Origin: Paractinoplanes maris | Lineage (GTDB): Bacteria > Actinomycetota > Actinomycetes > Mycobacteriales > Micromonosporaceae | DNA length: 64,000 bases | Direction: 5' to 3' | Assembly: GCF_023544465.1 (NCBI RefSeq) | Contig: NZ_JALPVL010000008.1 | Location: 1-64,000, forward strand | Shown here: piece by piece, positions 33,023-41,435 of the stretch | How the letters are laid out: the number at the start of each line of letters is the position of its first letter | Position numbering within the stretch: position 1 is the first letter of the stretch | The notes under the pieces: model-generated | Seen by the model: only the letters and a program-made list of their open reading frames with translations | Databases searched by the model: none | Told to the model about the DNA's origin: nothing | Position numbers and translations under genes: made by a program

Positions 33023-34213
33023 TCAGACCTGGCGGTCGCGGCCCGCCAGGTAGCCGGCGATGATCTGCGGGACCATCAGCAGGATCATCAGCATCAGCGG
33101 GGCCCGCCAGCCGTCGGTGGCGTCGTGCAGGGCGCCGACCAGGAACGGGCCCGGGATGGCGAAGATGTAGCCGACACTCTGGGCGAAGGCCGACAGGCGG
33201 ACGACCGTGCCGGGGTTGCGGCCGCGCAGCGCGATCATCGTCAGCACCAGCGGGAACGCGGTGTTCACGATGCCCAGGAAGATCGCCCACAACCAGGGTG
33301 CGGCGGCCGGGTCGTACCAGAGTCCGCCGTAGCCGGCGAAGCCGAAGACACCCAGGCCGACCGCGATCCAGCTCTGCGAGCGCACCTTGCCGGCGAAGGC
33401 CGACAGCGCGAAGCCCAGCGGCACACCCAGGAACGACGTGACCGCGAAGAGGAGGCCGGCCTCCTCGGCCGAGATGCCGGCGTCGCGGTAGATCTGCGGC
33501 AGCCAGCCGATGATCACGTACGCCGAGGTGGACTGCATGCCGAAGTAGACCGCAAGCGCCCAGGCGACCGGGTTCCGGCCCACCCGTACGAGATCCTCGC
33601 TCCTGACCTCGGCCGGCCGGGCGAACGGCTCGCGGGCCAGCGGGAGCCAGGACGGCACGGCCAGGACGGCGATCACCGCCCAGCAGGCCAGACCCAGGCG
33701 CCAGTCGCCGCCGAAGGCTTGCGTGGTGAGCGGGACGGTGGTGGCCGCGGCGGTGGTGGCGCCCACGTTGAGCGCGACGGTGTAGAGGCCGGTGGTCGAA
33801 CCCACCTGGTCACCGAAGCGGTCCTTGACGAACGACGGCAGCAGCACGTTGACCACCGCGATGCCGGCCAGCGCGACCAGGCTGAGCAGCAGGAACAGGG
33901 CCGTGCCGGGAGCGAACGGCCGCACCGCGAGCCCGGCCGCCAGCACGACCAGGCCGACCAGGATCACCCGCGACGACCCGAAGCGCCGGGCCAGGCGGGG
34001 CGCCGTCAGGCCGACGGCGGCGAAGCAGACCACCGGTACGGAGGTCAGCAACCCGGCCATGGTCGAGCTCATGCCGAGGCCGTCGCGGAGCTCGTCGAGC
34101 ACCGGGCCGACGCTGGTCACGGCCAGCCGCAGATTTACCGCGGCCAGCAGCAGCGCCACCAGCGCGACGGCGCGGCTGCTTTTCTTGGTCAGGTCTTGCG
34201 AGGCAGTCACCAC
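33023..34213 (-). CDS. MFS transporter, CynX/NimT family
   Basis: The 396-residue protein has 12 predicted membrane helices. The opening helix ALLLAAVNLRLAVTSVGPVLDEL is typical of CynX/NimT (shown in part, NLRLAVTSVGPVL). The cytoplasmic loop RLARRFGSSRVI lies between helices 2 and 3, and GLYTVALNVGATTAAA is in helix 5. Members export or import cyanate, nitroimidazoles and other small molecules. GTG 34213 or the adjacent GTG 34210 is the start. It lies 31 bases downstream of the ferric-siderophore reductase on the same strand, so co-regulation by iron is possible. Confidence 0.88.
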   Translation of the reverse strand: MVTASQDLTKKSSRAVALVALLLAAVNLRLAVTSVGPVLDELRDGLGMSSTMAGLLTSVPVVCFAAVGLTAPRLARRFGSSRVILVGLVVLAAGLAVRPFAPGTALFLLLSLVALAGIAVVNVLLPSFVKDRFGDQVGSTTGLYTVALNVGATTAAATTVPLTTQAFGGDWRLGLACWAVIAVLAVPSWLPLAREPFARPAEVRSEDLVRVGRNPVAWALAVYFGMQSTSAYVIIGWLPQIYRDAGISAEEAGLLFAVTSFLGVPLGFALSAFAGKVRSQSWIAVGLGVFGFAGYGGLWYDPAAAPWLWAIFLGIVNTAFPLVLTMIALRGRNPGTVVRLSAFAQSVGYIFAIPGPFLVGALHDATDGWRAPLMLMILLMVPQIIAGYLAGRDRQV

Positions 34214-34244
34214 TTACACATCATCGACTGCCCGAAAATTCAGG

Positions 34245-35075
34245 TCACGCCTGGTCCTGCTCCTGTTCCACCTGCTGGTTCCACTCGCGCTTGGAGGTCT
34301 GCCAGCCGTCCTCATTCATGCCGTTGCGCCAGTAACCCGAGATCGACAGCTGGTCCATCGGGATGGCCCGCTCGACCTTCAGGTAACGGCGCAGATCCTT
34401 GACGAAATTCGCCTCGCCGTGCACGAACGCCTGCACCCGGCCGGTGGGGAACTCGTAACCGCGTACGGCCTCGATCAGCGCCTGGCCGACCGGGCGCCCG
34501 TCGCGGTGCAGCCAGGTGATCTCGGCGTCGCCCGGGCACTCGAGCTTCTGCTCCTCGGCCGCGCTCTCGACCTCGATGAACGCGCGGACCGGGGCGTCGA
34601 CCGGCATGCCCTCGAGCGCGGCGGCGATGGCGGGCAGGGCGCTCTCGTCACCGGCGAGCAGATGCCACGCGGCCTCGGTGCTGGGTGCGTAACCGCCGCC
34701 GGGTCCCATGAACCGGAACGGGTCACCCGGCTTGGCCCCGACCGCCCACGGGCCGGCGATGCCCTCGTCGCCGTGCACCACGAAGTCGACCCACATCTCG
34801 GGCACCTCAGGGAGCCACTTGCGGATCGTGTACGTCCGGACCGCGGGCCAATCCGCCCGGGGCAACGTCTCGCGGATCTGACCCATGTCGAACGGCTCGG
34901 GGTAGGTGACCCCGGGCAGCGGGAACAAGGCCTTCACGTAATGGTCGGTGCAGGAGCCCGCCTCGATGCTCTTGAGCGCCTCGCCGCCGAGGACCACCCG
35001 GACCATGTGCGGGGTGAGCTGCTCCACGCGGGTGACGACGGCCTCGGTCGCCGCTCGTACCGGCCTGTTCGCCAT
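34245..35075 (-). CDS. Siderophore-interacting protein (FAD/NADPH ferric-siderophore reductase)
   Basis: The 276-residue cytoplasmic flavoprotein has the ViuB/SIP-type FAD domain with RTYTIRKW (FAD binding) and GPWAVGAKPGDPFRFMGPGG (shown partly). An NAD(P)H domain follows, with LLAGDESALPAIAAAL and a C-terminal VHGEANFVKDLRRYL and ISGYWRNGMNEDGW. These enzymes reduce Fe(III)-siderophores to release iron inside the cell. ATG at 35075 is preceded by GGAAGAGG. An IdeR/DtxR-like box lies at 35108-35126 in its promoter region, consistent with induction under iron shortage. Confidence 0.93.
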   Translation of the reverse strand: MANRPVRAATEAVVTRVEQLTPHMVRVVLGGEALKSIEAGSCTDHYVKALFPLPGVTYPEPFDMGQIRETLPRADWPAVRTYTIRKWLPEVPEMWVDFVVHGDEGIAGPWAVGAKPGDPFRFMGPGGGYAPSTEAAWHLLAGDESALPAIAAALEGMPVDAPVRAFIEVESAAEEQKLECPGDAEITWLHRDGRPVGQALIEAVRGYEFPTGRVQAFVHGEANFVKDLRRYLKVERAIPMDQLSISGYWRNGMNEDGWQTSKREWNQQVEQEQDQA

Positions 35076-35107
35076 GCTGAACCTCTTCCTTGTGCGGCAG
35101 GTGCCGG

Positions 35108-35126
35108 ATGGTAAGGCTACCCTCAC
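35108..35126 (-). promoter_or_regulatory. IdeR/DmdR-like iron box
   Basis: Read on the minus strand, this 19-mer is TGAGGGTAGCCTTACCATC and matches the IdeR/DtxR consensus TTAGGTTAGSCTAACCTAA at about 13 of 19 positions. The left half and central AGCCT core are well kept. It lies 32 bases upstream of the siderophore reductase start. Confidence 0.65.
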
Positions 35127-35163
35127 TTGACCAGTCGCACGGTCCCTGCTCCGCCGGACGCGA

Positions 35164-35190
35164 AAAGGGCGGCCCAGCGGGCCGCCCTTT
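35164..35190 (-). terminator. Strong terminator downstream of the LAKTG wall protein
   Basis: A 12-bp perfect stem (35164-35175 with 35179-35190) with a 3-base loop. On the minus strand it is followed by a T, extending the run of T to four. It serves the wall-protein gene ending at 35230. Confidence 0.85.
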
Positions 35191-35201
35191 CCTTGTCGAC
35201 T

Positions 35202-35253
35202 GCTTACTCCCAGGTGCTGCTCGGGAGGCTTACTCCCAGGTGCTGCCCGGGAG
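35202..35253. repeat. 26-bp tandem duplication across the end of the wall-protein gene
   Basis: Copies at 35202-35227 and 35228-35253 differ by one base. The upstream copy (in gene direction) encodes the last residues PGSTWE and the stop. The second copy lies just after the stop in another frame and is untranslated. Confidence 0.9.
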
Positions 35254-36777
35254 GCGCCGGCGCCGGGTCAGCGCCATGATGATCAGGCCGATCATCAGCA
35301 GGACGGCCGCGCCGCCGACCACCGCGACCGTGTTGTTGCCGGTCTTGGCGAGGAGGCCGCCGTCGTCCTTCTTGGCGCTCTCCGCCTGCACCTGGGCGAC
35401 CTGGTCGGCCACCGGGGCCTTGTTGCCCGAGTTGAACTGACCGTCGTCGTAGGTGTAGTCGGTGCCGCCGGCCGCGGGGGCGGCGCTGGTCTTGGTCGGC
35501 TTGGGCTTGGGCGCCTTGGTCGTGGCCGGGGCCTCGACCTCGTCGCCGGTGCCCGACTCGGTGTCGTCGCTCGTGTTGTCACCGGTGTTGCCGCCGTTGT
35601 TGCTGCCCGTGTTCGGCTTGCCGGTGGCGGGCGGCTGGGTCGCCGGCTTGTTGGGCTTGGCCGGCTTGGTCGGGTCGGGGGTGAAGTCGTCCTTCACCGT
35701 CGGCGCGGTCGTCGGGTTGTTGACCGGAGGCTTGGCCGGCTTCGTCGGGGTGACGGTGCTGTTGGGGTTGCCCGGCGTGACACCACCGTTGTCGCCGCCA
35801 GTGTTCCCGCCGTTGTCGCCGCCGGTGTTGCCACCATTGTCGCCGCCGTTGTCGCCGCCGCCAGTGTTCCCGCCGCCGCCAGTGTTGCCACCGTTGTTGC
35901 CGCCACCGCCGGTGTTGCCACCGTTGTCGCCACCGCCGGTGTTGCCGCCGTTGTCGCCACCGCCGGTGTTGCCACCGTTGTCGCCGCCAGTGTTGCCGCC
36001 ACCGCCGTTGTCGCCGCCACCGCCGTTGTCGTCGCCGCCGCCGTTGTCGCCGCCGCCGGCGTTGCGGACGGTGATGCGGACCGAGTCGATCGCGGGAGTC
36101 TGGTTGGCGCGCACCATCATCGGGACGCGGTGGGAGCCGTCACCGGCCCACGAGGCGCACTGCGCGGTTCCCTCGGTCGGCACACCCGGGACCTGGATGA
36201 CCACCTCGTCGGGGGTGCTGCCGCCCTTGCTGTCCTCGGTGGCGACGAAGAACGCGGGCACCGGTTCGGGCGCGGGCGCCTCGTTCGTGTTCTCCAGCAT
36301 GCGGCACGCCGTGTGGAAGTGGCCGCGGACCAGACCGTCCCGCAGGACCGAGCTCTCCACGTAGTAGCCGCCCTTACCGGCCGCGAGGAAGCGGTCCCGG
36401 ATCAGGTTGCGGGTGCTGATCTTCAAGGTGAACGGGGTGTTGGGCGCCACCGCGCTGGGCGACTCGGTGATCAGCAGCGTCGGGTTGTCCTTGGCCTCGC
36501 CGACCTCACCGAACTCGGTGGAGACACAGCGGCTGCCCAGCTGGAACCCGTCGTGCGGGGTCAGATTGCTGTCGACGCACGTGTCGGTCAGGATCACCTG
36601 GCCGTTCACGACCTTGCCGGCGCCACTGCCCTCGGGCTGGTCGTTCTCGGCGGCGCCCGACAGCGAGGCGAAGCCGACGGCCGCACCCAGGGCGGCGATC
36701 ACGGCTCCGGCCGCGAACAACCGTCGGTTGCGTCCCGACGGCGTGGCGGCCGCGCGGCGGTAAGCAGACCTACGCAT
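35230..36777 (-). CDS. LAKTG-anchored cell-wall protein with Gly/Asn-rich stalk
   Basis: The 515-residue protein has a signal peptide (about 20-42) and an N-terminal globular domain (about 45-235). A repetitive stalk follows, about 90 residues of D/N-G-G-N-T-G-G units (about 240-330), then a Pro/Thr/Lys-rich spacer. The C-terminal sorting signal is LAKTG, a hydrophobic helix, and TRRRRLPG. LAxTG motifs are used by class E sortases of high-GC actinobacteria. The globular part includes GLVRGHFHTACRML, seen in secreted actinobacterial proteins of unknown role. ATG at 36777 is preceded by AGAGG. A TTGCAT/TACCGT promoter candidate lies upstream, and a strong terminator lies downstream. Confidence 0.82.
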   Translation of the reverse strand: MRRSAYRRAAATPSGRNRRLFAAGAVIAALGAAVGFASLSGAAENDQPEGSGAGKVVNGQVILTDTCVDSNLTPHDGFQLGSRCVSTEFGEVGEAKDNPTLLITESPSAVAPNTPFTLKISTRNLIRDRFLAAGKGGYYVESSVLRDGLVRGHFHTACRMLENTNEAPAPEPVPAFFVATEDSKGGSTPDEVVIQVPGVPTEGTAQCASWAGDGSHRVPMMVRANQTPAIDSVRITVRNAGGGDNGGGDDNGGGGDNGGGGNTGGDNGGNTGGGDNGGNTGGGDNGGNTGGGGNNGGNTGGGGNTGGGDNGGDNGGNTGGDNGGNTGGDNGGVTPGNPNSTVTPTKPAKPPVNNPTTAPTVKDDFTPDPTKPAKPNKPATQPPATGKPNTGSNNGGNTGDNTSDDTESGTGDEVEAPATTKAPKPKPTKTSAAPAAGGTDYTYDDGQFNSGNKAPVADQVAQVQAESAKKDDGGLLAKTGNNTVAVVGGAAVLLMIGLIIMALTRRRRLPGSTWE

Positions 36778-36833
36778 GCGTGATACCTCTTCTTCGAAGA
36801 ATCCACCCGGCCCACATTCCGACCGGCTCCCAG

Positions 36834-36862
36834 ACGGTATGAGCCGGACCGCTGGAATGCAA
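36834..36862 (-). promoter_or_regulatory. Candidate promoter of the wall-protein gene
   Basis: On the minus strand, TTGCAT (36857-36862) and TACCGT (36834-36839) are 17 bases apart. They lie 57 bases upstream of the ATG at 36777, a normal streptomycete-type spacing. Confidence 0.4.
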
Positions 36863-37164
36863 TTCCGCCAGCGAACTTGATGAATTCTTAGCCCGAACTT
36901 AAAGAAGAAATATGGCGACGGCCTCGAACCGTCGACATCATCCGAACGGCTGATGTCCGAGGTTCAACCAAGATCACAAAAACTTCGCTGAGCTGGCACT
37001 TCTCTCCGAGCGGCTCCGGTCACGCTCCGGGGTCACTCGGAGACGCGTCTCCACCGAGAAATGTAAAGCAAGTTCCGCCGGATGCACCTGGGAGCATCCT
37101 GGGAAAACTGTTCCAGCAGCTTATCGTCACCTTTCCCCGGTTGCATTCGCCCGGTCGGTGGGCT
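36863..37164. other. AT-richer intergenic region with a 14-bp palindrome
   Basis: About 300 bases without a gene. The part at 36870-36920 is unusually AT-rich for this genome. A perfect palindrome GGAGACGCGTCTCC lies at 37039-37052. It may be a protein-binding site or an end of the IS701-type remnant that follows. Confidence 0.4.
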
Positions 37165-37480
37165 GTGGACCCAGCTGGCCGGCGACATGATCACCTCAGC
37201 CGTCGACGGCGGCACACCGGTCCGTTGGGTCACCGCGGACGGGGCCTACGGCAACAACACCGTGCTGCGCGCTCAATTGCGGCGGCTGGGGTGGGGTTAT
37301 GTGCCGGCGATTCCCGTGATCACTCGGTGCCGATCGACGGCGGTAAGACCCGCCGCCGGGCCGACCAGCTCACCGCCGGTCTGCCCGCCTGGGCGTGGAC
37401 ACGGCGTAGCGCCGGTTCCGGGTCGAAAGGGCCACGGTTCTACGACTGGGCGTGGCTCGCCGACGGCGACCCGGACAACA
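37165..37480 (+). pseudogene. Frameshifted remnant of an IS701-family transposase
   Basis: Two frames together resemble the middle of an IS701-type DDE transposase. The first gives DMITSAVDGG and RWVTADGAYGNNTVLRAQL, then GWGYVPAI, to about 37315. The second frame continues DGGKTRRRADQL, RRSAGSGSKGPRFYDWAWL to about 37460. The frame switch, and the absence of both the first Asp region and the C-terminal third, show it is dead. Intact members are about 400 residues. No clear terminal repeats were found. Confidence 0.75.
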
Positions 37481-37566
37481 GCGGCCGGCCCAGCAACCAA
37501 ACGAACCCCACTACGGCAGCCGCGTCGGCCTCGAACTCCAGCCATGATCACGAATGGCGGCTGCCA

Positions 37567-37950
37567 TCAGGCGGTGAAGGGCGAGCAACGCATGGGGACA
37601 CTCGGCGTTCGCAGCCGGGCTCCCTGCTCGATCAGGTCACCGAGCCGGGCATCGGCCGCACTCAGCTCATCGATCTTCGCGCGGATCCGGGCGCGCTCGG
37701 CGGCCAGCTGCGCGAGCATCGCGGGCGTGCTCATGCCGTCGTCCAGGAACGGCAGGAAACCCTTGATCGTCTTGCTGCCGAGGCCGGCGGCGAAGAGCAG
37801 CTGGATGAACCTCACCGAGTCCACCGCGTTCACCGGGTAGCGCCGATGACCGCCCGAGCTGCGTTCCGGTACGAGGAGCTCCTGTTCCTCGTAGTAACGC
37901 AGGGCCCGCACGCTCACTCCGGATCCTTGGGCCAGCTCCCCGATGCGCAA
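37567..37950 (-). CDS. MerR family transcriptional regulator
   Basis: The 127-residue regulator has an N-terminal winged helix-turn-helix MRIGELAQGSGVSVRALRYYEE (RIGELAQGSGVSVRALRYYE), wing GGHRRYPV, and a long dimerisation helix. No metal-binding Cys is present, so it is probably a ligand- or redox-independent member. TTG at 37950 is preferred because GGGGGA lies five bases upstream; TTG at 37962 has no site. It is divergent from the SDR gene, and the shared 59-bp region holds a long-spacer promoter with a perfect palindrome, the usual MerR target. Confidence 0.87.
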   Translation of the reverse strand: MRIGELAQGSGVSVRALRYYEEQELLVPERSSGGHRRYPVNAVDSVRFIQLLFAAGLGSKTIKGFLPFLDDGMSTPAMLAQLAAERARIRAKIDELSAADARLGDLIEQGARLRTPSVPMRCSPFTA

Positions 37951-37971
37951 AAGATCCCCCAAATGTCTGAC

Positions 37972-38003
37972 TTGAATCTCACGTCAGCGTGACGTTTTAG
38001 CCT
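37972..38003 (+). promoter_or_regulatory. MerR-type promoter with operator ACGTCA-GCG-TGACGT
   Basis: TTGAAT (37972-37977) and a weak -10 TAGCCT (37998-38003) are 20 bases apart, longer than the normal 17. In between is a perfect 6-3-6 palindrome (37981-37995). Overlong spacers with a central palindrome are the hallmark of MerR-activated promoters. It drives the SDR gene starting at 38010. Confidence 0.6.
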
Positions 38004-38009
38004 AACCCC

Positions 38010-38735
38010 ATGAAGATCAACGAAGCCACCGCGCTGGTCACCGGCGCCAACCGCGGCATCGGCCGCGCGTTGGCCAAGTCTCTGCTGGAGCGCGGAGCGA
38101 AGGTCTACGCGACCGCGCGACGTCCGGAAACCCTCGATCTGCCCGGTGCCCACCTCCTGGCCCTCGACATCACCGATCCGGAAGCCGTCGCCGACGCCTC
38201 CCGATCAGCGGGCGACGTCGACCTGCTGGTGAACAACGCCGGTGCGGGTTTCGGCGGCACCCTGCTGGGCGATCCGGACAGCCTGCGCGCGGAGATGGAG
38301 GTCAACTTCTGGGGCACCCTGTCGATGATCCGCGGTTTTGCCCCGGTCCTGGCCGCCAACGGTGGCGGCGCCGTCGTGAACATCGCGTCCGCCGCCTCCT
38401 GGTTCCCGCTGCCCGGCGCGACCGGCTACGCGGCGAGCAAGGCCGCGCAATGGAGCATGAGCAACGGCCTCCGGCATGAACTCGCCGGGCAGGGCACCCT
38501 GGTCACGTCGGTGCATCTCGGTTTGGCCGATACAGACCTGACCAAGGGCCTGGACCTGCCGAAGGTCGACCCCGCCGTCGTGGCGCGGGCAACCCTGGAC
38601 GGCGTCGAGGCCGGACGGTACGAGGTTGTCGTCGACGACATCGCGGCCCTCTTCAAGTCGTCGGCCACCGCCGACCCCGAGGACTTCTACACGCGGCTCG
38701 CGCAGCTGATCTCACCTGGCGTGTCTGGGCCCTAG
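38010..38735 (+). CDS. Short-chain dehydrogenase/reductase (SDR)
   Basis: The 241-residue classical SDR has the cofactor motif TGANRGIG (11-18), NNAG at 75-78, catalytic Ser127, and Tyr140-x3-Lys144 in YAASK. The basic residues TARRPE after beta-2 suggest NADP(H) preference. It is probably induced by the divergent MerR regulator. The start is seven bases from the -10 box, so the mRNA is nearly leaderless. The substrate, an alcohol or carbonyl compound, is unknown. Confidence 0.92.
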   Translation: MKINEATALVTGANRGIGRALAKSLLERGAKVYATARRPETLDLPGAHLLALDITDPEAVADASRSAGDVDLLVNNAGAGFGGTLLGDPDSLRAEMEVNFWGTLSMIRGFAPVLAANGGGAVVNIASAASWFPLPGATGYAASKAAQWSMSNGLRHELAGQGTLVTSVHLGLADTDLTKGLDLPKVDPAVVARATLDGVEAGRYEVVVDDIAALFKSSATADPEDFYTRLAQLISPGVSGP

Positions 38736-38867
38736 GCGTTACGTGACAGACGGTCATCCCCGGCTTCATGCGAGTCGACGGTGACAGCGATGGCCGGCTC
38801 GGCACCATCTGACGACTTTGCCGGGCCTTGCGCCGGCGGGCGGGTCGTGCGTTGTGCGCCAGGGAGA

Positions 38868-39620
38868 TCAGGGCCAGAGGCCGCGGGCTTGGTAGACGTC
38901 TCGGAGGACGGTCAGGCGGTCGGTCATGATGCCGTCGACGCCCAGGTCGAGCAGGCGGTTCATCTCGGTGGGGTCGTCGATCGTCCAGACGTGGACCTGG
39001 AGACCCAGGCGGTGGCAGAGGGTCAGGAAACGCCGGTCGACCACCGGCAGCCGGCCCAGGCGGGGCGGGACCTGGACGGCGGCGACCGACGGGGGCAGGC
39101 GCAACGGGATGCCGGCCACGGAGGCCAGGCGCAGGCGAGCCACCGATCGGGAGCCGAGCGAGGTGGCCACCGATGGTCCGGCCAGTGACCGGGCCTGGGC
39201 CAGGCGGCGGTCGCTGAAGGAGGCCAGCAGCACACGCTCGGCGGCCTCGGAGCGCAGGATCGTGCCGACGGCCGGGGCGACGCCGGAGTCGGCCTTGATG
39301 TCGATGTTGAAGCGGATGCCGGGCCACGCGGCCAGCACGTCGTCGAGGCGGGGGACCAGGGCGGCGCCGGCTATCCGTACGGCTTGGAGGTCGGCCCACG
39401 TCAGCGAGGAGATGCGGCCGGCCTGCCCGGTGACGCGGTCGAGGGTGGCGTCGTGGAAGACGACCGCCACGCCGTCGGCGGTGGCGTGCACGTCGGTTTC
39501 GACGTAGCGGTAGCCGAGCTCGACGGCGCGCTCGAAGGCCTCGACCGTGTTCTCGTCGCCGTCGGCCGCGCCGCCGCGGTGGGCGAACGCCAGCGGGGTC
39601 GGGGCGTCGAGGAAGGGCAC
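38868..39620 (-). CDS. Glycerophosphodiester phosphodiesterase
   Basis: The 250-residue TIM-barrel enzyme has catalytic and metal residues in HRGG (His14), ENT (Glu24), ETDVH (Glu41, Asp43, His45) and FHD (His56), and a C-terminal DGIMTDRL. It has no signal peptide, so it is cytoplasmic. It hydrolyses glycerophosphodiesters to glycerol-3-phosphate and an alcohol such as choline. That product would fit the choline/betaine locus that begins 200 bases away in the other direction; the link is suggestive only. Confidence 0.92.
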   Translation of the reverse strand: MPFLDAPTPLAFAHRGGAADGDENTVEAFERAVELGYRYVETDVHATADGVAVVFHDATLDRVTGQAGRISSLTWADLQAVRIAGAALVPRLDDVLAAWPGIRFNIDIKADSGVAPAVGTILRSEAAERVLLASFSDRRLAQARSLAGPSVATSLGSRSVARLRLASVAGIPLRLPPSVAAVQVPPRLGRLPVVDRRFLTLCHRLGLQVHVWTIDDPTEMNRLLDLGVDGIMTDRLTVLRDVYQARGLWP

Positions 39621-39816
39621 CAGCCGATCGTAGGGCCCCGCCGATCACCGCGGCGCGCCGCCGGGAAACCGGTGGCAAACCGGTGGAAAAGGCGATACGA
39701 AGAAGGTGATCAATGCAGCGGCCTTTGTTGCACTGAGGTAAAAGTCCGGTGTTGACATTGACCGGCGCCACCGTGGCTGATGATTCTTTCCTCAACGGTC
39801 CGGAAGGTGGAGCCCG

Positions 39817-41435
39817 CTGGAAACCATCGAGTACGACGTGGTGATCGTCGGTGGCGGCACGGCCGGATCGGTCGTCGCGTCCCGGCTGTCGGCCGACCCC
39901 GAGCTGCGGGTCGCCCTGATCGAGGGCGGTCCCTCCGACGTGGGTGACCAGGCGATCCTGCAATTGCGCAACTGGCTCAACCTGCTCGAGGGCGACTACG
40001 ACTACGACTATCCGATCACCCCCCAGCCGCGCGGCAACTCGCATCTGCGGCATGCGCGGGCCCGGGTGCTGGGCGGCTGTTCGTCGCACAACACCATGAT
40101 CAGCTTTCTGCCGCCGCCCGACGATTTCGCGGACTGGGTGAAAGCGGGGGCGACCGGCTGGTCGTACGAGGAAATGGTGCCCTTGTGGAAGCGGCTGGCG
40201 ATCAGCATCACGCCGGTGGCCGAGCGTGACCGCAACCCGTTGGCCGAGGATTTCGTGACGGCCTGCCACACCGCGCTGGGCGTCCCGGTCCACCAGGACT
40301 TCAACGCCGCGCCGTTCGCCGACGGCACCGGCTTCTTCCCGGTCGGCTACCACCCGGAGACCGGCATCCGCTCCTCCGCCTCGGTCGCCTATCTGCACCC
40401 GCACCTCGACCGGCCCAACCTGACGATCCTGACCGAGCACTGGGCGTCCCATTTAGATCCCGACCGGGGGTCACGGTCCGCTCCCGCTCCGGGGTCAAGA
40501 TCGTGAAGGCCCGGCACGAGTACGTGCTGTGCGCGGGCGCCATCGACACTCCGCGACTGCTGTTGCTCTCCGGCATCGGGCCGGCGGCCGACCTGGCCGC
40601 GCTCGGCATCGAGACGCGGATCGACGTGCCAGGTGTGGGCGAGAACCTGCTCGACCACCCCGAGTCGCTGATCCTCTGGGAGGCGAGCCGGCCGATCCCG
40701 CCGATGTCCGCCATGGACTCCGACGCCGGGCTCTTCGTGCGCCGCGAGCCGGGCGCCGCGCGTCCCGACCTGATGTTCCACCTCTATCAGATCCCGTTCA
40801 CGTTCAACACCGAGCGGCTCGGCTACGACGTGCCCGAGCACGGCTTCGGGATGACCCCCAACGTGCCGCGCCCGCGCAGCACCGGCCGGCTCACCCTGGC
40901 CGATGCCCGCCCGGAGACCAAGCCGCTGCTCGACTTCCGCTACTTCACCGACCCGGACGGATACGACGAGCGGACCATCGTGGACGGTCTGCGCCTGGCC
41001 CGCGAGGTGGCCGCGACCGAGCCGTTCGCGTCGTGGATCGCGCGCGAGATCGCGCCCGGTCCCGCCCTGCGTTCCGATGAGGACCTTTCCGCGTACGGCC
41101 GAGCCGCCCACCACACCGTCTACCACCCCGCCGGCACGTGCCGGATGGGTTCCGCCACCGATGAACTGGCCGTGGTCGATCCCGAGCTGCGGCTGCGCGG
41201 GGCGCCCAACGTCCGGATCGCCGACGCCTCGATCTTCCCGCTGATGCCGTCGGTGAACCCGATGGTGACCGTGCTGATGATCGGCGAACGGGCGGCCGAC
41301 CTGATCAGCGCCGACCTGACCGGCCGCCGCGAACAGACTGCCCAGCAAAGCCAACAGACCGCCCGGCAGAGCGAGCAGACCGCCCGGCAGAGCGAGCAGA
41401 CCGCCCGGAAACGCGGACAGGGGAGCCGGGAATGA
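39817..41435 (+). pseudogene. GMC family (choline dehydrogenase-like) oxidoreductase, split by a one-base frameshift
   Basis: The first frame (to 40506) has the FAD motif VVIVGGGTAGSVVASRLS, then ARVLGGCSSHN. The second continues from about 40468 with GVTVRSRSG, then VLCAGAIDTPRLLLLSGIGP, and ends with the GMC active-site region YHPAGTCRMG and [20 protein letters not shown]. Adding one G to the run of five G at 40466-40470 restores a single frame of about 540 residues. The start is unclear: no ATG, GTG or TTG precedes the FAD motif in frame. CTG 39817 follows GGTGGAG. The C-terminus carries 21-bp repeats. ORF 40503 (GTG) overlaps the first stop by four bases, so re-initiation is possible. Probable role: oxidation of choline or a related alcohol feeding this locus. 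Confidence 0.82.
41334..41408 (+). repeat. 21-bp tandem repeats at the end of the GMC gene
   Basis: Three full units and one partial start at 41334, 41355, 41376 and 41397. Two are identical. They encode QTARQSE-type heptads that form a polar, probably helical C-terminal tail absent from normal GMC enzymes. Confidence 0.9.

Noticed and set aside
31151-34402. 1083-codon plus-strand frame across several genes.
   Set aside because: It spans genes on both strands, contains the tandem-repeat array and has low-complexity composition; a GC artefact.
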